Notes: a model not told the origin generated them from the letters alone. DNA of 64,000 bases from Bradyrhizobium zhanjiangense (GCF_004114935.1 NZ_CP022221.1:5105001-5169000); one strand, 5' to 3'. Shown: positions 9,344-17,830, counted from the stretch's first letter. A program made the numbers and translations.

Positions 9344-9433
9344 TCAGCGGCGTCGTCGGACATGGCGCAACCCATCATCGTCGCGGGTGCGACGACGGAA
9401 AGCTGCGCGGCGGTGGGTCCGAGAGTTGATCAT
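9344..9433 (-). CDS. Arginine-rich leader peptide upstream of argD
   Basis: A 29-codon ORF begins with ATG at 9433 and ends with TGA at 9344. Twelve of its 29 residues are Arg. Arg codons occur as a pair (residues 8-9), as CGT CGT CGC ACC CGC (residues 13-17) and as CGA CGA CGC CGC just before the stop. The codons of residues 13-19 lie in a 6-7-bp hairpin (CGTCGC/GCGACG, about 9378-9395). Downstream, GGGTTGCGCC (9373-9364) can pair with the 5' arm of the terminator. That is the layout of a classical attenuator: control codons, competing hairpins, terminator, structural gene. Arg-rich frames are common by chance in such GC-rich DNA, so the claim rests on the combined architecture. No function other than cis regulation is expected. 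Confidence 0.6.
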   Translation of the reverse strand: MINSRTHRRAAFRRRTRDDDGLRHVRRRR

Positions 9434-9443
9434 GGGGCGCGTC

Positions 9444-9471
9444 CCTACAGCCGAACGGCAAGGCTTGTCAA
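9444..9471 (-). promoter_or_regulatory. Candidate sigma-70-type promoter for the argD leader
   Basis: On the minus strand a perfect TTGACA (9471-9466) is followed after 16 bases by TGTAGG (9449-9444). Transcription would start around 9437, only a few bases before the leader ATG, so the leader peptide would be almost leaderless, as described for rhizobial trpL. The -10 box is a weak match. Confidence 0.5.
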
Positions 9472-9671
9472 GCGGACGGTTTGCGAAACACTCGCCCGGC
9501 GTGTGTCGGAACGGCGCGAAGAGCCGGACGTCACTCGCAGCTCATCGATTGCCCGGCCAGCAACCATCTCGCCGCTGGCGCGTTTGTGATTGAAGGACGC
9601 GAATTGGTTCGAACCGGACGCACCGCGGCTCAGACCAAGAGGGGCCGGGACCAACGAGACAGTATTCAGCC

Positions 9672-10613
9672 TTGTCCGACACGCCTTACCCGATCGACCT
9701 CGACAGCATCCGCGGCGCGTTTCCGCCGGGCATCGAGGCGCCATCCCTGTTGCTCGACTTCGCCGGTTGGCTGAAGGGGCGGCCCTGGGGCAGCGTCGGC
9801 TGCTTCTCGCTGCAGGGCCAGTTCTCCGATCATGCGCCGATCGTCGACGGCAGTCCCTTGCGCGACAGGTTCTCGCTGTTCATGCGGTTGCCGGATGGCT
9901 CGGCAGTCGGCGGCTGGTATGGCGCCGGTCTCGACCGCGACAATCCGCCGATCGTGGGGCTGGGATCGGAGGGCGACTACGAATTGCTGGCGCCGAGCCT
10001 CGACGGGCTGCTCGCAAAACTGACGTCGCAGCAATTCGACAACGCCTGGAGCGATCTGAAGCCGCATGACGAAGTCGAGTGCCAGACGGTCGAACTCGCG
10101 CAGTGGCTCGCTGGCCGGCCGTTAAGCGAAATAGCGGCGCCCGAGGATGCATCTTCGGAGCTGCCCGACTTTCGCGGCTTCGTGGAGAAGTGGAGCCGGG
10201 ATCGCGAAGACTACTGGGCCAATCACCGGCTGATGGCCGAGCTCGGCTGGCGGCTGGCGGCGCATCTGCCGAAGGGCAAGAAGCCTTGGGATCAGACGCG
10301 CTTCGAGGTTGCGATCGTCGGCAAGCAGTACGAGGCGCGCGTCCTTTCGCGCGGGCCGCAGCCATTCGAGGAAGCGGCCTCGATCGAATCCCTTCTGCGC
10401 GATTTGCGCGAGCAGATGCGCCGCGCGCAGCCCGAGCTCGGGCTGTGGTACGCGATGCATTTCGGGCTCTATGCCGACGGCCGGATCATGCCGAATTTCG
10501 AATACGATGTGCGCCCGACGATCGAGGGTGAGCCGGCGAAATTATCCGAGGCACAGGCCGATCTCGCCCGCGCACCGCGTCCGGAGCGCTGGGTGCCGAA
10601 ATGGCTGGTTTGA
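9672..10613 (+). CDS. Hypothetical protein, weakly SUKH-like N-terminus and DUF600/YezG-like C-terminus
   Basis: A 313-residue soluble protein with no signal peptide or membrane segment. I do not recognise it firmly. The first half (about 20-120: LLLDFAGWLKGRPWG, GGWYGAGLD, LGSEGDYELLAPSLDGLLAKL) is reminiscent of SMI1/KNR4 (SUKH) domains. The second half (about 175-313: LGWRLAAHLP, GLWYAMHFGLYADGRIMPNFEYD, APRPERWVPKWLV) recalls DUF600/YezG-type immunity proteins, which end in a similar Asp/Trp-rich tail. Both superfamilies are known in toxin immunity, but no toxin gene is adjacent. The start is TTG at 9672; the next in-frame ATG would remove conserved-looking sequence. Confidence 0.6.
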   Translation: MSDTPYPIDLDSIRGAFPPGIEAPSLLLDFAGWLKGRPWGSVGCFSLQGQFSDHAPIVDGSPLRDRFSLFMRLPDGSAVGGWYGAGLDRDNPPIVGLGSEGDYELLAPSLDGLLAKLTSQQFDNAWSDLKPHDEVECQTVELAQWLAGRPLSEIAAPEDASSELPDFRGFVEKWSRDREDYWANHRLMAELGWRLAAHLPKGKKPWDQTRFEVAIVGKQYEARVLSRGPQPFEEAASIESLLRDLREQMRRAQPELGLWYAMHFGLYADGRIMPNFEYDVRPTIEGEPAKLSEAQADLARAPRPERWVPKWLV

Positions 10614-10635
10614 TGGGACTGTAGCTCCAGCGACG

Positions 10636-10680
10636 GTCCGCTCCCTCTCCCGCAAGCGGGAGAGGTTGCAGCGAGCCCGC
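10636..10680. repeat. CTCTCCCGC-type palindromic repeat
   Basis: Contains the perfect inverted repeat CTCTCCCGCAAGCGGGAGAG followed by GCAGCGAGCCCGCGG, the same unit as near 3957-4008. It sits between two convergent genes and may help terminate both. Confidence 0.7.
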
Positions 10681-10710
10681 GGCTAGACCGATCGCAACAG
10701 CGAAACGCCG

Positions 10711-12036
10711 TCAGAACCCCGCGACGCTGCCGTGCAGGTCGTACGCGTCGGCGCGCTCGATCTTGGCCGTGACGATCTCGCCGACGCGCAACGGGCGGCG
10801 GCTGGAGAGATAGACTGCGCCGTCGATCTCCGGCGCATCGGCCTTGGAGCGGCCCTTCGCCACCGTCGGGCCGACCTCGTCGATGATGATCTGCTGGCGC
10901 GTGCCGACCTTGCGCTTCAGCCTGCGCGCAGAGATCTTCTGCTGGCGGGCCATCAGCGCGTTGTAGCGCTCTTGCTTGACCTCTTCGGGCACGGGGTTCT
11001 CGATCGCATTCGACGTCGCGCCCGCAACCGGCTCGTATTTGAAGCAGCCGACGCGGTCGATCTCGGCCTCATCCAGCCAGTCGAGCAGATAGGCGAAATC
11101 GGCATCGGTCTCGCCGGGAAAGCCGACGATGAATGTGGAGCGCAGAGCGAGATCTGGACATTCCTCGCGCCAGCGCTTGATGCGCGCCAGCGTCTTGTCC
11201 TGTGCTGCGGGGCGCTTCATCGCCTTCAGCACCTCGGGGCTCGCATGCTGGAACGGGATGTCGAGATAGGGCAGCACCTTGCCCTCATTCATCAGCGCGA
11301 TGACTTCGTCGACATGGGGGTAGGGGTAGACATATTGCAGCCGGACCCAGGCCCCTAACTCGCCGAGCTCGCGCGCGAGGTCGAGGAATTTGGCGCGGAC
11401 CTGGCGATCCTTCCACGGGCTCTCGGCATATTTGAGATCGACGCCATAGGCCGAGGTGTCCTGCGAGATCACCAGCAATTCCTTGACGCCGGCACCGACC
11501 AGGCGCTCGGCCTCGCGCAGCACGTCATTGGCGGGGCGCGAGACGAGGTCGCCGCGCAGCTTCGGGATGATGCAGAAGGTGCAGCGATTGTTGCAGCCCT
11601 CGGAGATCTTCAAGTAAGCGTAGTGGCGCGGCGTCAGCTTGATGCCCTGCGGCGGCACCAGGTCGAGATGCGGATTGTGGGCCGGCGGCAGGGCGCGGTG
11701 CACGGCATCCAGGACGCTCTCATATTGCTGCGGGCCGGTGATGGAGAGCACGCCGGGATAGGCCTGCTCGATCTGCTCGGGTTCCGCGCCCATGCAACCT
11801 GTCACGATCACCTTGCCGTTCTCGGCCATGGCCTCGCCGATCGCCGAGAGCGATTCCTGCTTGGCGCTGTCGAGGAAGCCGCAGGTGTTGACGATGACGA
11901 TGTCGGCCCCATCATGCTTGCGGGCGAGCTCATAGCCCTCGGCGCGCAGGCGCGTGATGATGCGCTCGGAATCCACCAATGCCTTGGGACACCCGAGCGA
12001 TACGAAGCTGACCTTGGGCGCAGCCGTCTGATCCAT
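10711..12036 (-). CDS. rimO: Ribosomal protein uS12 methylthiotransferase RimO
   Basis: Radical-SAM enzyme of 441 residues that adds a methylthio group to the conserved Asp of ribosomal protein S12. The N-terminal UPF0004 domain supplies three cluster Cys ([23 protein letters not shown]). The radical-SAM core has [15 protein letters not shown] (CxxxCxxC), and a C-terminal TRAM domain ends the protein. [12 protein letters not shown] and FKYEPVAGA favour RimO over MiaB. The start MDQTAA at 12036 fits RimO length; an in-frame ATG 13 codons upstream is possible. It is divergent from nasT. Confidence 0.93.
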   Translation of the reverse strand: MDQTAAPKVSFVSLGCPKALVDSERIITRLRAEGYELARKHDGADIVIVNTCGFLDSAKQESLSAIGEAMAENGKVIVTGCMGAEPEQIEQAYPGVLSITGPQQYESVLDAVHRALPPAHNPHLDLVPPQGIKLTPRHYAYLKISEGCNNRCTFCIIPKLRGDLVSRPANDVLREAERLVGAGVKELLVISQDTSAYGVDLKYAESPWKDRQVRAKFLDLARELGELGAWVRLQYVYPYPHVDEVIALMNEGKVLPYLDIPFQHASPEVLKAMKRPAAQDKTLARIKRWREECPDLALRSTFIVGFPGETDADFAYLLDWLDEAEIDRVGCFKYEPVAGATSNAIENPVPEEVKQERYNALMARQQKISARRLKRKVGTRQQIIIDEVGPTVAKGRSKADAPEIDGAVYLSSRRPLRVGEIVTAKIERADAYDLHGSVAGF

Positions 12037-12146
12037 ATCTAAAACTGCCTGATTGACGGCCTGAGCTAGTCCCAATTGCCCACAATTACAACCCTTTGCA
12101 GGGCGTTCCGGCGTGCTATGGATGAATCACTGGTGGTGAGTGAGCT

Positions 12147-12737
12147 ATGAGCGCCGAACAGTCGCCCAAAATCGTGATCGTCGACGAAAGCCCGATCCGG
12201 GCTGCAATCCTGGAGGAAGGATTGCGGGAGGCCGGATTCACGCAGGTCGTCCATATCCGCGAGATGCAGAGCCTGCTTGCCCGTATTTATGCGGTGGACC
12301 CCGACATCATCCTGATCGATCTGGAAAACCCCAGCCGCGACGTGCTGGAGGCGATGTTCCAGGTCAGCCGCGCCGTGAAGCGGCCGATCGCGATGTTCGT
12401 CGACCAGAGCGATTCCGCCTCGATCCAGGCCTCGGTGGAGGCGGGGGTATCGGCCTACATCGTCGACGGGCTGAAGAAGGAGCGCATCAAGCCGATCCTC
12501 GACCTCTGCGTGTCCCGTTTCAATGCCTTCGCGAAACTCCAGGAGGAGCTCGAGCGCACCAAATCGCAGCTCGAGGATCGCAAGATCATCGAGCGCGCCA
12601 AGGGCATCCTGATGAAGGTGAAGGGCCTCACCGAGGACGAGGCCTACGTGCTGCTGCGCTCGACTGCGATGCGCGAGAAGAAGAAAATCGGCGAGATCGC
12701 CCAGTCGATCATCACCGCATCGGAGATGCTGAAATGA
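12147..12737 (+). CDS. nasT: NasT: ANTAR-domain response regulator, transcription antiterminator
   Basis: A 196-residue protein with a receiver-like domain (about 8-120: IVIVDESP, IILIDLENPS) and a C-terminal ANTAR RNA-binding domain (about 130-190: ERAKGILMKVKGLTEDEAYVLL, then KKKIGEIAQSII). NasT binds paired hairpins in leader mRNA and prevents termination of nitrate-assimilation genes; without nitrate it is held by NasS. NasS-NasT control of nitrate assimilation and nitrous-oxide reductase is established in Bradyrhizobium. The stop overlaps the nasS start by ATGA, suiting a sensor and partner made in fixed ratio. Its probable local target is the leader of nirA downstream. Confidence 0.92.
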   Translation: MSAEQSPKIVIVDESPIRAAILEEGLREAGFTQVVHIREMQSLLARIYAVDPDIILIDLENPSRDVLEAMFQVSRAVKRPIAMFVDQSDSASIQASVEAGVSAYIVDGLKKERIKPILDLCVSRFNAFAKLQEELERTKSQLEDRKIIERAKGILMKVKGLTEDEAYVLLRSTAMREKKKIGEIAQSIITASEMLK

Positions 12738-13897
12738 CTGGACCGCTCCGTATCGGGTTCATCCCGCTGGTCGATGCCGCAGCCCTGATCGTCGCCGTAG
12801 ACAAGGGATTCACCGCCGCCGAAGGGCTCGACGTCGAGCTGGTGCGCGAGGTGTCCTGGTCCAACGTCCGCGACAAGCTCAATATCGGCCTGTTCGACGC
12901 CGCGCATCTGCTCGCGCCCGTCGCGATCGCATCCTCGCTCGGGCTCGGCCACGTCAAGGTGCCGATCGCCGCGCCCTTCAATCTCGGCATCAACGGCAAT
13001 GCGATCACGGTGTCGCCGGCGCTGCATGCCGCGCTGATGGAGGAGATCGACGGCGACCGCTTCGATCCGATGGTCACCGCGAAGGCGCTGGCGAAGGTGG
13101 TCGCCAAGCGCCGCAAGGCCGGCGCGGAGCCTTTGACCTTCGGCATGACCTTTCCGTTCTCCACCCACAATTACCAGCTGCGGTTCTGGATGGCGGCGGC
13201 CGGCGTCGATCCGGACGAGGACGTGCGCCTCGTCGTGCTGCCGCCGCCCTACATGGTGGACAGTCTCAAGAGCGGCCATGTCGACGCATTCTGCGTCGGT
13301 GCACCCTGGAACTCGATCGCGGTCGATCTTGGCATCGGCCACATCCTGCATTTCGTCTCCGACATCCTGGCGCGCGCGGCGGAGAAGGTCCTGGCCGTCC
13401 GCCAGGTCTGGGCCGACAAGCATCCGGACGTGGTCGCTAGCCTCGTGCGCGCGGCGGTGAAGGCGGCCGAGTTCATCGAGCATCCGGAAAACCGGATCGA
13501 AGCGGCGCGGATTCTGGCGCAACCCGAGCGGATCGGCGTCGATGCCGAGGTCATCCAGCGCACCCTCACGGGACGCCTGAAGATTTCGCCGGACGGTACC
13601 TTCCGCGAGAGCGGCCGCTATCTCCTGGTCGGACGCGAGGAGGCAGGGCGCCCCGATCCGGTCCAGGCCGCCTGGCTCTATGCGCAGATGGTGCGGTGGG
13701 GGCAGGCGGCCTTGAGCCCCGATGGCGTCAAGACCGCCATGGCGGTGTTCAGGCCCGACCTTTACGACGCGGCCCTCGGCCGCCGCCCGCCCCAGGAAGC
13801 CCCGGCGGCATTTGGGGCCTTCGCCGGGCCTGTATTCGATGTCAGCAACATTTTGGGGCACCTTGAGGCCTTCGAAGTGGGGCGTTGGAAGGCCTGA
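12734..13897 (+). CDS. nasS: NasS: cytoplasmic nitrate/nitrite sensor (NrtA/CmpA-like fold)
   Basis: A 387-residue protein with the fold of nitrate-binding ABC proteins (IGFIPLVDAAALIVA, WSNVRDKLNIGLFDAAHLLAP, FCVGAPWNS) but no signal peptide, so it acts in the cytoplasm. In the known system NasS sequesters NasT, and nitrate or nitrite binding releases NasT to act on RNA. Translation is coupled to nasT (ATGA overlap). The absence of permease genes next to it supports sensing instead of transport. Confidence 0.92.
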   Translation: MTGPLRIGFIPLVDAAALIVAVDKGFTAAEGLDVELVREVSWSNVRDKLNIGLFDAAHLLAPVAIASSLGLGHVKVPIAAPFNLGINGNAITVSPALHAALMEEIDGDRFDPMVTAKALAKVVAKRRKAGAEPLTFGMTFPFSTHNYQLRFWMAAAGVDPDEDVRLVVLPPPYMVDSLKSGHVDAFCVGAPWNSIAVDLGIGHILHFVSDILARAAEKVLAVRQVWADKHPDVVASLVRAAVKAAEFIEHPENRIEAARILAQPERIGVDAEVIQRTLTGRLKISPDGTFRESGRYLLVGREEAGRPDPVQAAWLYAQMVRWGQAALSPDGVKTAMAVFRPDLYDAALGRRPPQEAPAAFGAFAGPVFDVSNILGHLEAFEVGRWKA

Positions 13898-13904
13898 TTC
13901 GCTA

Positions 13905-13923
13905 TTGCATAATTCTTGTGCAA
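13905..13923. promoter_or_regulatory. NtrC-like dyad TTGCA-N9-TGCAA
   Basis: TTGCATAATTCTTGTGCAA has the same arms and 9-base spacing as the NtrC enhancer consensus (TGCACCA-N3-TGGTGCA core). It lies about 120 bp before a sigma-54-type promoter, a normal enhancer distance. Confidence 0.5.
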
Positions 13924-14044
13924 TTTGGCTCATCGACTAAATTTTGAGCCGAGTGCTCGAATTTCATGAGCCAATTCGGGATCGGAATGTTCCGGGATCT
14001 CCGCTAATTTCTTGAAATCACGACATCTTTCATTTCGCCGAAGC

Positions 14045-14060
14045 TGGCACGCAACTTGAA
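14045..14060 (+). promoter_or_regulatory. Sigma-54 (RpoN)-type promoter for nirA
   Basis: TGGCACGCAACTTGAA matches TGGCACG-N4-TTGC(A/T) except at the C of the -12 element, with the required 10 bases between GG and G. Transcription would start near 14072 and give a structured leader of about 160 nt. Confidence 0.6.
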
Positions 14061-14071
14061 TGTTGCACTGC

Positions 14072-14233
14072 GGCCAGCTTGTCACAGGTGACTGCTGAGC
14101 CAAGTCCCGCAGCAACGAAGCTGATCGGACCGTTGGGTGGCTAGGCCGGCTCTCGAGCCAGCAAGGTGCCCTTCGGGTCGCGCCAATTTCCGTCGATGCC
14201 ACCTCGGTGGCCGCAGGAGCTTCGTTACCGACC
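14072..14233 (+). promoter_or_regulatory. nirA leader RNA, candidate NasT (ANTAR) target
   Basis: Hairpin one (about 14072-14102) has stem parts GGC-CAGC-GTC and GAC-GCTG-GCC with small bulges, and a six-base loop ACAGGT. This loop has A at position 1 and G at position 4, the rule for ANTAR targets. Further hairpins follow: GGCTC/GAGCC near 14148-14159, GGTGC-CC-TTCG-GG-GCGCC near 14164-14184 followed by AATTT, and GCCACC/GGTGGC at 14198-14211 just before the ribosome site. I could not place the second ANTAR hexaloop with confidence. The rest of the 336-bp gap holds no gene. Confidence 0.5.
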
Positions 14234-16018
14234 ATGAAAATCGATACGCTCGCAGTCGACTTTACCGACGAGCAGAAACGCTATCTCGAAGGGTTCACGA
14301 CCGGTCTGCAGATCAGCCGGGTCGGTCGCGGTCTCGGCGGCGGCGGTGCCGGCAAGGCGAACGCCGAGCCCACCGGCCCCGATGCCGTGCACATCAAGGC
14401 GCAGGACAAGGTCATCGCCGCGGGCAAGAAGCTCGCCGACCAGGAGAAGTTCAAGCGCGACGAGCATCCCTTCGATGCCTATCCGCGGCTGCGCCAGCAG
14501 GCGCTCGACAACGCGCCGCCGAGCCCGGCGGACAATTTCCGCTGGCGCTATTACGGCATCTTCTATGTCGCGCCGACGCAGGACTCCTACATGAGCCGCC
14601 TGCGGATCCCCAACGGCATCATGAAGCACTGGCAGCTGTCCGGCCTTGCAGATCTCGCCGACGAACTCTGCGGTCCCTACAGCCACGTCACGACGCGCGC
14701 CAATCTCCAGCTCCGCGAGATCCCACCGAAGCATGCGGTGAAGCTGATCGAGGGCATCCAGGATCTCGGCCTGTGCTCGCGCGGCTCCGGCGCCGATAAC
14801 ATCCGCAACGTGACGGGAACGCCGACGGCCGGCATCGATTCGCAGGAGCTGATCGACACGCGGCCCTATGCGCGCGAGTGGCACTATCACATCCTCAATG
14901 ATCGCTCGCTCTACGGCTTGCCGCGCAAGTTCAACGTCGCCTTCGACGGCGCCGGCAGGATCGCGGTGCTCGAGGAGACCAACGACATCGCGTTCACGGC
15001 TTACGAGGTGAAAGACGGCTTCGGCGTCGAGCCCGGGGTCTGGTTCCGGCTCGGCCTCGGCGGCATCACCGGCCACAAGGATTTCGCCAAATATTCCGGC
15101 ATCATCGTCAAGCCGGAGCAGGCGACCGCTGTCGCGGACGCAATCGTGCGCGTGTTCATCGACCATGGCGACCGCACCAACCGCAACAAGGCGCGGCTGA
15201 AATACGTGCTCGACAGCATGGGCCATGACGGCTTCCTCAAGCTGGTCGAGGAGCGGTTGAAGACGCCGTTCACCCGCGTGCCCGAACAGGCGTTTGCGCC
15301 GCGGCCGGCCGCGGACCGCATGGCGCATGTCGGAGTGCACAAGCAGAAGCAGGGGGGCCTCAACTGGATCGGCGTGTCGCTGACGCTCGGCAAGCTAACC
15401 TCTGATCAGATGCGCGGTCTCGCCAAGATCGCGCGTGACCTCGGCGACGGCGAGATTCGCCTGACGGTTTGGCAGAACCTGCTGATCTCGGGCGTGCGCG
15501 ACGAGAATGTCGAGCTTGCCACCGCCGCGATCAAGCAGATCGGGCTCGCGGTCGAGGCTTCACACATCCGCGCCGGCCTGATCGCCTGCACCGGCAATGC
15601 CGGCTGCCGCTTCGCCGCCGCGAACACCAAGCGCCACGCTGCCGAGATCGGTGACTGGTGCGAGCCGCGCGTCGCGATGGACAAGCCGGTCAACATCCAC
15701 GTCACCGGCTGCCACCATTCCTGCGCGCAGCATTACATCAGCGACATCGGGCTGATCGGCGCGCGCGTGCCCGTGAATGAGGAGGACACGGTCGAGGGCT
15801 ATCACCTCTTCACCGGCGGCGGGTTCGGCCCCGACGCCGACGTCGGGCAGGAGGTCTATCACGACCTCAAAGCCGACGACGCGCCGAAGACGGTCGAAAA
15901 ACTGCTCAAGGCCTATATCGCCCATCGCTCGTCTCCCGAAGAAACCTTCCTGTCCTTTGCGCGCCGCCATGACGGCGAAACGCTGCGCAAGCTTGCCGAT
16001 GCACAGGTGTCCGCATGA
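14234..16018 (+). CDS. nirA: Assimilatory nitrite reductase (siroheme, NirA type)
   Basis: A 594-residue siroheme/[4Fe-4S] reductase with two repeated ferredoxin-like halves; it makes ammonium from nitrite using six electrons. The cluster ligands are visible as CTGNAGCRFAAANTKRH (about residue 451) and GCHHSCAQHY (about 492), and siroheme-binding arginines occur in VTTRANLQLR and NVTGTPTAGID. The insert ASPADNFRWRYYGIFYV-like region near residue 100 is typical of alphaproteobacterial NirA. The family includes ferredoxin-sulfite reductase, but the nasST context argues for nitrite. ATG at 14234 is preferred; a GTG 27 bp upstream lies in a hairpin. The stop overlaps the next start (ATGA). Confidence 0.9.
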   Translation: MKIDTLAVDFTDEQKRYLEGFTTGLQISRVGRGLGGGGAGKANAEPTGPDAVHIKAQDKVIAAGKKLADQEKFKRDEHPFDAYPRLRQQALDNAPPSPADNFRWRYYGIFYVAPTQDSYMSRLRIPNGIMKHWQLSGLADLADELCGPYSHVTTRANLQLREIPPKHAVKLIEGIQDLGLCSRGSGADNIRNVTGTPTAGIDSQELIDTRPYAREWHYHILNDRSLYGLPRKFNVAFDGAGRIAVLEETNDIAFTAYEVKDGFGVEPGVWFRLGLGGITGHKDFAKYSGIIVKPEQATAVADAIVRVFIDHGDRTNRNKARLKYVLDSMGHDGFLKLVEERLKTPFTRVPEQAFAPRPAADRMAHVGVHKQKQGGLNWIGVSLTLGKLTSDQMRGLAKIARDLGDGEIRLTVWQNLLISGVRDENVELATAAIKQIGLAVEASHIRAGLIACTGNAGCRFAAANTKRHAAEIGDWCEPRVAMDKPVNIHVTGCHHSCAQHYISDIGLIGARVPVNEEDTVEGYHLFTGGGFGPDADVGQEVYHDLKADDAPKTVEKLLKAYIAHRSSPEETFLSFARRHDGETLRKLADAQVSA

Positions 16019-17625
16019 ACCAGATCACGCCTCCGCCGAAACTCGACATCATTCCCGCCAGCGCGCCGTTCTCCGATGCGCAGCGCTCCTGGCTGAACGG
16101 CTTCTTTGCCGGGCTATTGTCGCCCGACGTGGCCGCGCCGCTGTCGGCCGAGCAGGGCGCTGCCGTCATGCAAGGCGCAGCCGGTGACGGCGACGACGGC
16201 GAAGCGCCGTGGCACGACCAGACCATGCCGATCGCAGAGCGGATGAAGCTCGCCGAGGGCCGTCCCGTGCGCCGCAAGATGATGGCGGCGATGGCGCAGC
16301 AGGATTGCGGCCAGTGCGGCTACAATTGCCACGACTATTCGGAGGCGATCGCGAGCCGCAGCGAAGCACGGCTCAACCTCTGCGTCCCCGGCGGCAAGGA
16401 AACCGCGCGGATGCTGAAGTCCCTGTACGAGGAGCTCGACAAGGCGCCAGTGGCCAAAGCGGCGGACAAAGCGGACGCTCCGGCGCCGGCCGTGACCGTG
16501 ACGATCGCAGAGCCGGGCCGCTCACGCGACAACCCTGTTGCCGCAACCTTCCTGTCGCGCCGCCTGCTCAACAAGGGGAAGTCGGAGAAGGAAACCTATC
16601 ACATCGAGTTCGATCTCTCCGAGAGCAAGCTCGACTACGTCGTCGGCGACAGTTTTGGCGTGTTCGCGCGCAACGATGTCGGCCTCGTCGACCAGATCAT
16701 CGCGCTGCTCGGCGCCTCCCACACCACCAAAGTCAACGGCAAGACGCTGCGCGAGGTGCTGATCGACGACGTCTCGCTGTCGCCGGCGCCCGACACGCTG
16801 TTCGAGCTGATCTCCTTCATCACCGGCGGCGCGCAGCGCGAGAAGGCGCGAGCGCTGGCGCAGGGCGAGGATCCCGATGGCGATGCCGCCACCCTCGACG
16901 TCATGGCGGCCTTGCAGAAGTTTTCGGGCACGCGGCCGCACCCGGAGGCCTTCGTCGAGGCGCTGGAGCCGCTCCAGCCACGGCTCTACTCGATCTCGTC
17001 CTCGCACAACGCGACGCCCGGAAAGCTGTCGCTGACGGTGGACTCCGTCCGCTACGTGATTGGCAAGCGCAAGCGCCTCGGCGTCGCCTCGACCTTCCTC
17101 GGCGATCGCATTGCCGAAGGCGAGAAGCTCAACGTCTATGTGCAGAAGGCACACGCCTTCGGCCTGCCGCAGGATCCGAAGACGTCAGTCATCATGATCG
17201 GCCCCGGCACCGGCATCGCGCCGTTCCGCGCCTTCCTGCTCGACCGCAAGGCCACCGGCGCGCCCGGCAAGAATTGGCTGTTCTTCGGCCATCAGCGCAG
17301 CGATTGCGACTTCTTCTACCAGGAGGAGCTCAACGCGATGAAGACGTCGGGTCTGCTCACGCGCCTGTCACTGGCCTGGTCGCGCGATGGCGAGAAGAAG
17401 TTTTATGTGCAGGACCGCATGCGCGAGGTCGGCCGCGAATTGTGGACGTGGCTCGCCGAAGGCGCGCATCTCTACATCTGCGGCGATGCCAAGCGCATGG
17501 CCAAGGACGTCGAGCGTGCGCTGGTCGACATCGTCGCCCAGTTCGGCGCGCGCTCGACCGACGAAGCCGTCAGTTTCGTCGCCGAGCTCAAGAAGACCGG
17601 CCGCTTCCAGGCTGACGTCTACTAA
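16015..17625 (+). CDS. CysJ-like flavoprotein reductase with N-terminal Fe-S domain, probable electron donor to NirA
   Basis: A 536-residue protein. Residues about 95-130 hold CGQCGYNC and a fourth Cys in LNLCVPGG, the pattern of a pfam04060-type [4Fe-4S] domain. FAD- and NAD(P)H-binding modules of the CysJ/cytochrome P450 reductase family follow (RLYSISSS for FAD; GPGTGIAPFRAFL, YICGDAKRM and the C-terminal aromatic DVY for pyridine nucleotide). The usual FMN flavodoxin domain is missing, so electrons probably run NAD(P)H-FAD-[4Fe-4S]-NirA. Translation is coupled to nirA by ATGA. Databases often name it sulfite reductase alpha subunit; the context makes nitrite more likely. Confidence 0.85.
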   Translation: MNQITPPPKLDIIPASAPFSDAQRSWLNGFFAGLLSPDVAAPLSAEQGAAVMQGAAGDGDDGEAPWHDQTMPIAERMKLAEGRPVRRKMMAAMAQQDCGQCGYNCHDYSEAIASRSEARLNLCVPGGKETARMLKSLYEELDKAPVAKAADKADAPAPAVTVTIAEPGRSRDNPVAATFLSRRLLNKGKSEKETYHIEFDLSESKLDYVVGDSFGVFARNDVGLVDQIIALLGASHTTKVNGKTLREVLIDDVSLSPAPDTLFELISFITGGAQREKARALAQGEDPDGDAATLDVMAALQKFSGTRPHPEAFVEALEPLQPRLYSISSSHNATPGKLSLTVDSVRYVIGKRKRLGVASTFLGDRIAEGEKLNVYVQKAHAFGLPQDPKTSVIMIGPGTGIAPFRAFLLDRKATGAPGKNWLFFGHQRSDCDFFYQEELNAMKTSGLLTRLSLAWSRDGEKKFYVQDRMREVGRELWTWLAEGAHLYICGDAKRMAKDVERALVDIVAQFGARSTDEAVSFVAELKKTGRFQADVY

Positions 17626-17830
17626 GCCTGCTGTCACCACACCGTCATCCGGGCCGGTTCCAACTGGCTCGGATTTGAACGAATAAGATTCTCGGAACCC
17701 GCACGTAGAGAGAATTTGCATCTGCGATGTGGCGTCGTCAGAGGAGGCGCATCGCTATTTGCGCTGCTGTCTTGCCTCCCGCCAGGGTTGATCCTTCATA
17801 ATCCCACAAATGGGGCGTTGGAGATCGACC

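Noticed and set aside
9244..9378. N-terminal extension of argD by 45 codons
   Set aside because: It runs through the leader stop region and terminator and has no family similarity; the ATG at 9243 has a good ribosome site.
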